DNA from: CBDCYN01 sp965224205
GTDB taxonomy: Bacteria; Planctomycetota; Phycisphaerae; Phycisphaerales; Phycisphaeraceae
Assembly: GCA_965224205.1 (NCBI GenBank)
Contig: CBDCYN010000011.1
Location: 1 to 64,000 of the forward strand
Direction of reading: 5' to 3'
DNA: 64,000 bases
Each line of letters opens with the position of its first letter. Position 1 is the first letter of the stretch. This document shows positions 61,287 through 64,000 of this stretch, one piece after another. The notes below the pieces were generated by a model. The model had not been told where the DNA came from. It did no database searches and worked only from the letters and a program-made list of their open reading frames with translations. A program made the position numbers and the translations under genes.

Positions 61287-61664
61287 TTAGGCTTCCACGT
61301 CTACATGATGGTACAGACCGGGGGGCTGGGGCGGCGTAGCAGGTGAGGGGGCTTGCGATGACGGGGCGTCTTGAGGAGCCTGGGCCTGGGGCGTGGCCTG
61401 CTTGTGTGACTGCTGATCGTCGGGTTGGGGTTGGCTCTGCTGGGGGTTGCGTTGATCGGGCTGTTGTTCGTGGATCGACAGCTGGGCGGTGTCGTCGTGG
61501 GCGGGGTCTTCGACCGTACTCAGCAGGGCGTCCCTGATCTCTCGCGAACGGGTAGCGGTGCGGGCTGACTCGTTGACCGATTTGTCGCGACGCTGGGCGA
61601 CGTCCTGAGCCTGGACCGTGGTCTGCGCGACCGAGGCGGCGGCGTTGGACCCGATCACGCTCAT
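61287..61664 (-). CDS. Small Gln/Pro-rich protein, unknown
   Basis: 125 residues: MSVIGSNAAASVAQTTVQAQ, a charged helix with ARTATRSREIRDALL, then a Gln/Pro/His-rich tail. AAGGA 7 nt upstream of ATG 61664. No domain, signal or TM recognised; low complexity suggests an accessory or scaffold role. It lies between nusG and hsp20 where rplK would be expected. Confidence 0.6.
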   Translation of the reverse strand: MSVIGSNAAASVAQTTVQAQDVAQRRDKSVNESARTATRSREIRDALLSTVEDPAHDDTAQLSIHEQQPDQRNPQQSQPQPDDQQSHKQATPQAQAPQDAPSSQAPSPATPPQPPGLYHHVDVEA

Positions 61665-61828
61665 GGTGGCTATCCTTCAACAATGGCTAGGCTAACAGGG
61701 GAGCAATCTATTTTCAGGATCGGTGAATCAGGGGGACGGGCTTAAATCACTATCCCCCGGATGAACGGCCAGGGGGCGAAACCCGTGGGGCTGATCCGGC
61801 TAGCCTGATTTTACCGCTGGCGCAAGGT

Positions 61829-62443
61829 CTACTCCTCGGCCTTTTCGATCATCCAATACTCGAGTTCCAGGGGGGTAGCGCGGCCGAAGATGGTCACGAT
61901 CACGCGGACCTTGCCCTGTGCGGGCAGCAGCTCGTCGACGGTGCCCTCCATGTTTTCGAATGGGCCCTCGCGGACCTTGATGGCGTCACCCTTGGCGAAT
62001 TCCATCTTGACCTCGGGGGTCTCCTCGGGGGCTTTGGAGGCGGCGAGCATCTTCTCGATCTCCTGGATGCTCATCGGGCTGGGCCGGCCGGCGGTGCCGA
62101 TAAAGTCACCTACGCCCGTGGTCTCTTTGATTAAGAAGAACACGTCCTGGGGGATGCGGCCGTCTTCTTCGAGCTTCATCTCCACGAAGACGTAACCGGG
62201 GTAGAGGTTCTTGAGGGTGATCCGCTGCTTGCCGGCCTTGATGGTCTTGACCTTCTCGGTGGGGACCAGGATCCGGTTGACCATCTCGGTGAACCCTTCG
62301 ATCTTGATCTTGCGAAGCAGGGTGCGGCGGACCTGTTCTTCTTTGTTCGAGGCCACCCGCAGGACGAACCAGTTCATCCCCGGGGTGATCATCGGTTCTT
62401 CTTCGATGACCTGCTCGGTGTTGGCGACTTCCTCTTCAGGCAT
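61829..62443 (-). CDS. nusG: Transcription termination/antitermination protein NusG
   Basis: 204 residues from ATG 62443: NGN domain (MNWFVLRVASNKEEQVRR, TLKNLYPGYVFVEMK, FIGTAGRPSPM) and KOW domain (FAKGDAIKVREGPFENMEG). An acidic N-terminal extension of about 20 residues is unusual. It follows secE by 103 bp, the standard secE-nusG order, but rplKA do not follow. Confidence 0.95.
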   Translation of the reverse strand: MPEEEVANTEQVIEEEPMITPGMNWFVLRVASNKEEQVRRTLLRKIKIEGFTEMVNRILVPTEKVKTIKAGKQRITLKNLYPGYVFVEMKLEEDGRIPQDVFFLIKETTGVGDFIGTAGRPSPMSIQEIEKMLAASKAPEETPEVKMEFAKGDAIKVREGPFENMEGTVDELLPAQGKVRVIVTIFGRATPLELEYWMIEKAEE

Positions 62444-62545
62444 GGGTTGATCCAATATGATACGATTTTTTTCTAGAGACGCCCGGTTCCCAGAGCCGGA
62501 ATCTGGCCCCGGAATCTGCCCCGGCCCCCGGGTAGAGCCGAGCCA

Positions 62546-62950
62546 TTACTCCCCCCCCGACAAGATCCCGATCGCCTGGAACAGGGTCGCGAACACCAGG
62601 TCGACGACAAACAGCAGCAGGGCCATCAGCAGGGTCCCGCAGATGACGATCCAGGTCGAGCCGACCACTTCGCTGCGCGTGGGCCAGTTGACCTTGCGCA
62701 TCTCCGACTCGGTGGCGATCATGAAGTCGACGATCCGCGGTTTATTGAAGATCCACCACAGCAGGCCCCCGAAGAAGATGACCACCCCCGCCGCCACGCC
62801 GGCCCGCATGTAGATCCCGTAGTCGCTGCGCACCACCTCTAGTTCGGTCCACAACCACGCCACACCTGCCAGGACCAACGTCCCGGCACCGACGGCGCTG
62901 AGCATCCGCGTCCAATAACCTTGACCAGGTTTATAAAGGGTTAGGGACAA
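62546..62950 (-). CDS. secE: Preprotein translocase subunit SecE
   Basis: 134 residues with three hydrophobic segments; the conserved SecE core is the C-terminal segment ESEMRKVNWPTRSEVVGST followed by the last TM. The two extra N-terminal TMs resemble those of enterobacterial SecE. TTG start at 62950 has no clear ribosome site; the start is uncertain. Confidence 0.9.
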   Translation of the reverse strand: MSLTLYKPGQGYWTRMLSAVGAGTLVLAGVAWLWTELEVVRSDYGIYMRAGVAAGVVIFFGGLLWWIFNKPRIVDFMIATESEMRKVNWPTRSEVVGSTWIVICGTLLMALLLFVVDLVFATLFQAIGILSGGE

Positions 62951-63132
62951 ATTCTATTGACCTATCATTTTATACTCAAGCGACGATCACTGACTTTAAT
63001 ATCATCGCCGATCGTCAAAACGATACGCCCCTAGTGGGGATACCAACAGGCCGTTCACGACGTTCCCCTGTTCCAGGTAATTCTATCCTGTATCGTCTTA
63101 TCACAAAGTATAACCACAGCTTCCGTCACGCA

Positions 63133-63205
63133 CACGCCAGGAGGGAATCGAACCCCCAACCTGCCGCTTTGGAGACGGCTGCTCTGCCAATTGAGCTACT
63201 GGCGT
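63133..63205 (-). tRNA. tRNA-Trp (CCA)
   Basis: 73 nt, acceptor ACGCCAG/CTGGCGT, anticodon stem GCCGT/GCGGC with loop CTCCAAA (anticodon CCA), T arm TGGGGG-type, discriminator G. Located between rpmG and secE as in many bacteria. Confidence 0.95.
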
Positions 63206-63294
63206 AGATCGGGTTTATCGTTGGTCAGGACAGCTGCCAACACTGATCTGGCCTGAGTTTACCAAAACAAAGTCACAACCGGCCGACGCCGTCG

Positions 63295-63474
63295 CTATTT
63301 GCGCTTGATCTTGTGCACGGTATGTTTACGCAAACGTGGGCTGTACTTTTTCAACCCCGCTTTAAGCTTCTCGGGGATGCCGCCCTTAACGTTCACGGGG
63401 GTGCGGTAATTAAGGTCACCGCTCTCCGTGCACTGAAGCCAAACATATTCAACCGCAGCAGCTTTCTTTGCCAT
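63295..63474 (-). CDS. rpmG: 50S ribosomal protein bL33
   Basis: 59 residues: MAKKAAAVEYVWLQCTESGD then LNYRTPVNVKGGIPEKLK and a basic end KKYSPRLRKHTVHKIKRK. The order tuf-rpmG-tRNA-Trp-secE-nusG supports it. The usual zinc-binding cysteines are mostly absent (one Cys in WLQCTES), so it belongs to the C-minus type. Confidence 0.92.
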   Translation of the reverse strand: MAKKAAAVEYVWLQCTESGDLNYRTPVNVKGGIPEKLKAGLKKYSPRLRKHTVHKIKRK

Positions 63475-63558
63475 GGGCTGTGCCTTTGTTCAACCGACGC
63501 GACGGGTTCATTGGTGCGTTGTTCTTGCACCGACCCGGGTCACGCGGTGTCTATGTCC

Positions 63559-64000
63559 CTATTCTAAGATCTTCGTGACCACGCCGGCGCCGACGGTCCT
63601 GCCGCCTTCACGCACCGCGAACCGCAAGCCCTCTTCCATGGCCATCGGCTTGCCCATCAGGTCGATCTCCATCTGGATGTTATCGCCGGGCATGCACATC
63701 TCGGCCCCGCCCAGGAGCTTGATCTGGCCGGTGATGTCGCAGGTCCTAAAATAGAACTGCGGCTTGTACCCAGAGAAGAACGGCGAGTGCCGCCCGCCCT
63801 CTTCCTTGGTCAGCACGTAGACCTCGCCCTGGAACTTCGTGTGCGGGGTGATCGACTTGGGCTTGGCCAAGACCTGCCCGCGCTGGAGGTCGCTTTTTTC
63901 AACCCCACGAAGCAACGCCCCGACGTTGTCGCCGGCCTGGCCTTCTTCGAGCGTCTTGTTGAACATCTCCACCCCGGTGACCGTGGTCTTCTTGCTTTCC
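63559..64000 (-). CDS. tuf: Elongation factor Tu, C-terminal part (5' end outside window)
   Basis: The last 146 codons are seen. Domain 2/3 markers: GVEMFNKTLEEGQAGDNVGA, LLRGVEKSDLQRGQVLAKP, YKPQFYFRTCDITG, MPGDNIQMEIDL, FAVREGGRTVGAGVVTKILE. EF-Tu delivers aminoacyl-tRNA to the ribosome. The frame is open to the window edge. Confidence 0.97.
   Translation of the reverse strand, partial: ESKKTTVTGVEMFNKTLEEGQAGDNVGALLRGVEKSDLQRGQVLAKPKSITPHTKFQGEVYVLTKEEGGRHSPFFSGYKPQFYFRTCDITGQIKLLGGAEMCMPGDNIQMEIDLMGKPMAMEEGLRFAVREGGRTVGAGVVTKILE

Overview
This 64 kb window is GC-rich bacterial chromosome, most likely from the Planctomycetota and probably Phycisphaerae-like. The inference rests on a giant secreted protein with an N-terminal LExR-x-LLSA (LEPR-XLL type) motif at 11201-16852, on the split-up information-processing operons, and on the general codon style. 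No rRNA gene or taxonomic marker is present, so the class assignment is not proven.

Layout. (1) 1-6.5 kb is an insertion-sequence graveyard: an IS630-like fragment at the edge, a truncated tyrosine recombinase with an excisionase-like HTH gene, an intact IS630 element (copy A), an IS5 element, a 260-bp IS630-derived MITE-like element and a decayed IS3. (2) 6.5-23 kb holds a lipoprotein, a HAD phosphatase, a pentapeptide-repeat/ion-channel fusion, a LuxR-type regulator, the giant surface protein, IS630 copy C, frr-pyrH, a PilZ protein whose 3' end is overwritten by a MITE, a YdjM-like membrane protein and a metallophosphatase. (3) 23.2-25.7 kb is IS630 copy D, itself interrupted by another DDE element and inserted exactly in the pyrG stop codon. 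(4) 25.7-46.3 kb is mostly housekeeping: pyrG, panD, a histidine kinase, a 3D-domain protein, an MBL hydrolase, coaD, argJ, hemL, greA, sucC and a haem-binding chemoreceptor. It also contains a 1474-residue protein with fifteen perfect-period 40-residue repeats that resemble the FliM CheY-binding motif. (5) 46.6-54.4 kb lies between two tRNA genes and is an accessory island: IS3, IS110, an RT-Cas1 fusion gene split by IS630 copy B, cas2, a possible CRISPR remnant and a second IS3. (6) 54.4-64 kb is core: a GlmU-type uridylyltransferase, prs, rplY and pth read rightward; lon, hsp20, nusG, secE, tRNA-Trp, rpmG and tuf read leftward.

The most notable system is the reverse-transcriptase-Cas1/Cas2 adaptation module. 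The RT motifs (YADD) and Cas1 E/H/D residues are all present, but a 1012-bp IS630 element with a TA duplication separates Cas1 Glu from His/Asp, and precise excision would restore the reading frame. No effector cas genes are present in the window, so it is an orphan or relict spacer-acquisition module that could have captured RNA-derived spacers. IS630 copies A and B are almost identical, so the disruption is recent.

Other structure not explained by genes: a dispersed intergenic repeat of about 105 bp with at least six copies, three IS630-type MITEs, a class-I tRNA with a UAG (Leu) anticodon, a probable structured RNA ending in a terminator at about 33.0-33.24 kb, and several long perfect hairpins.
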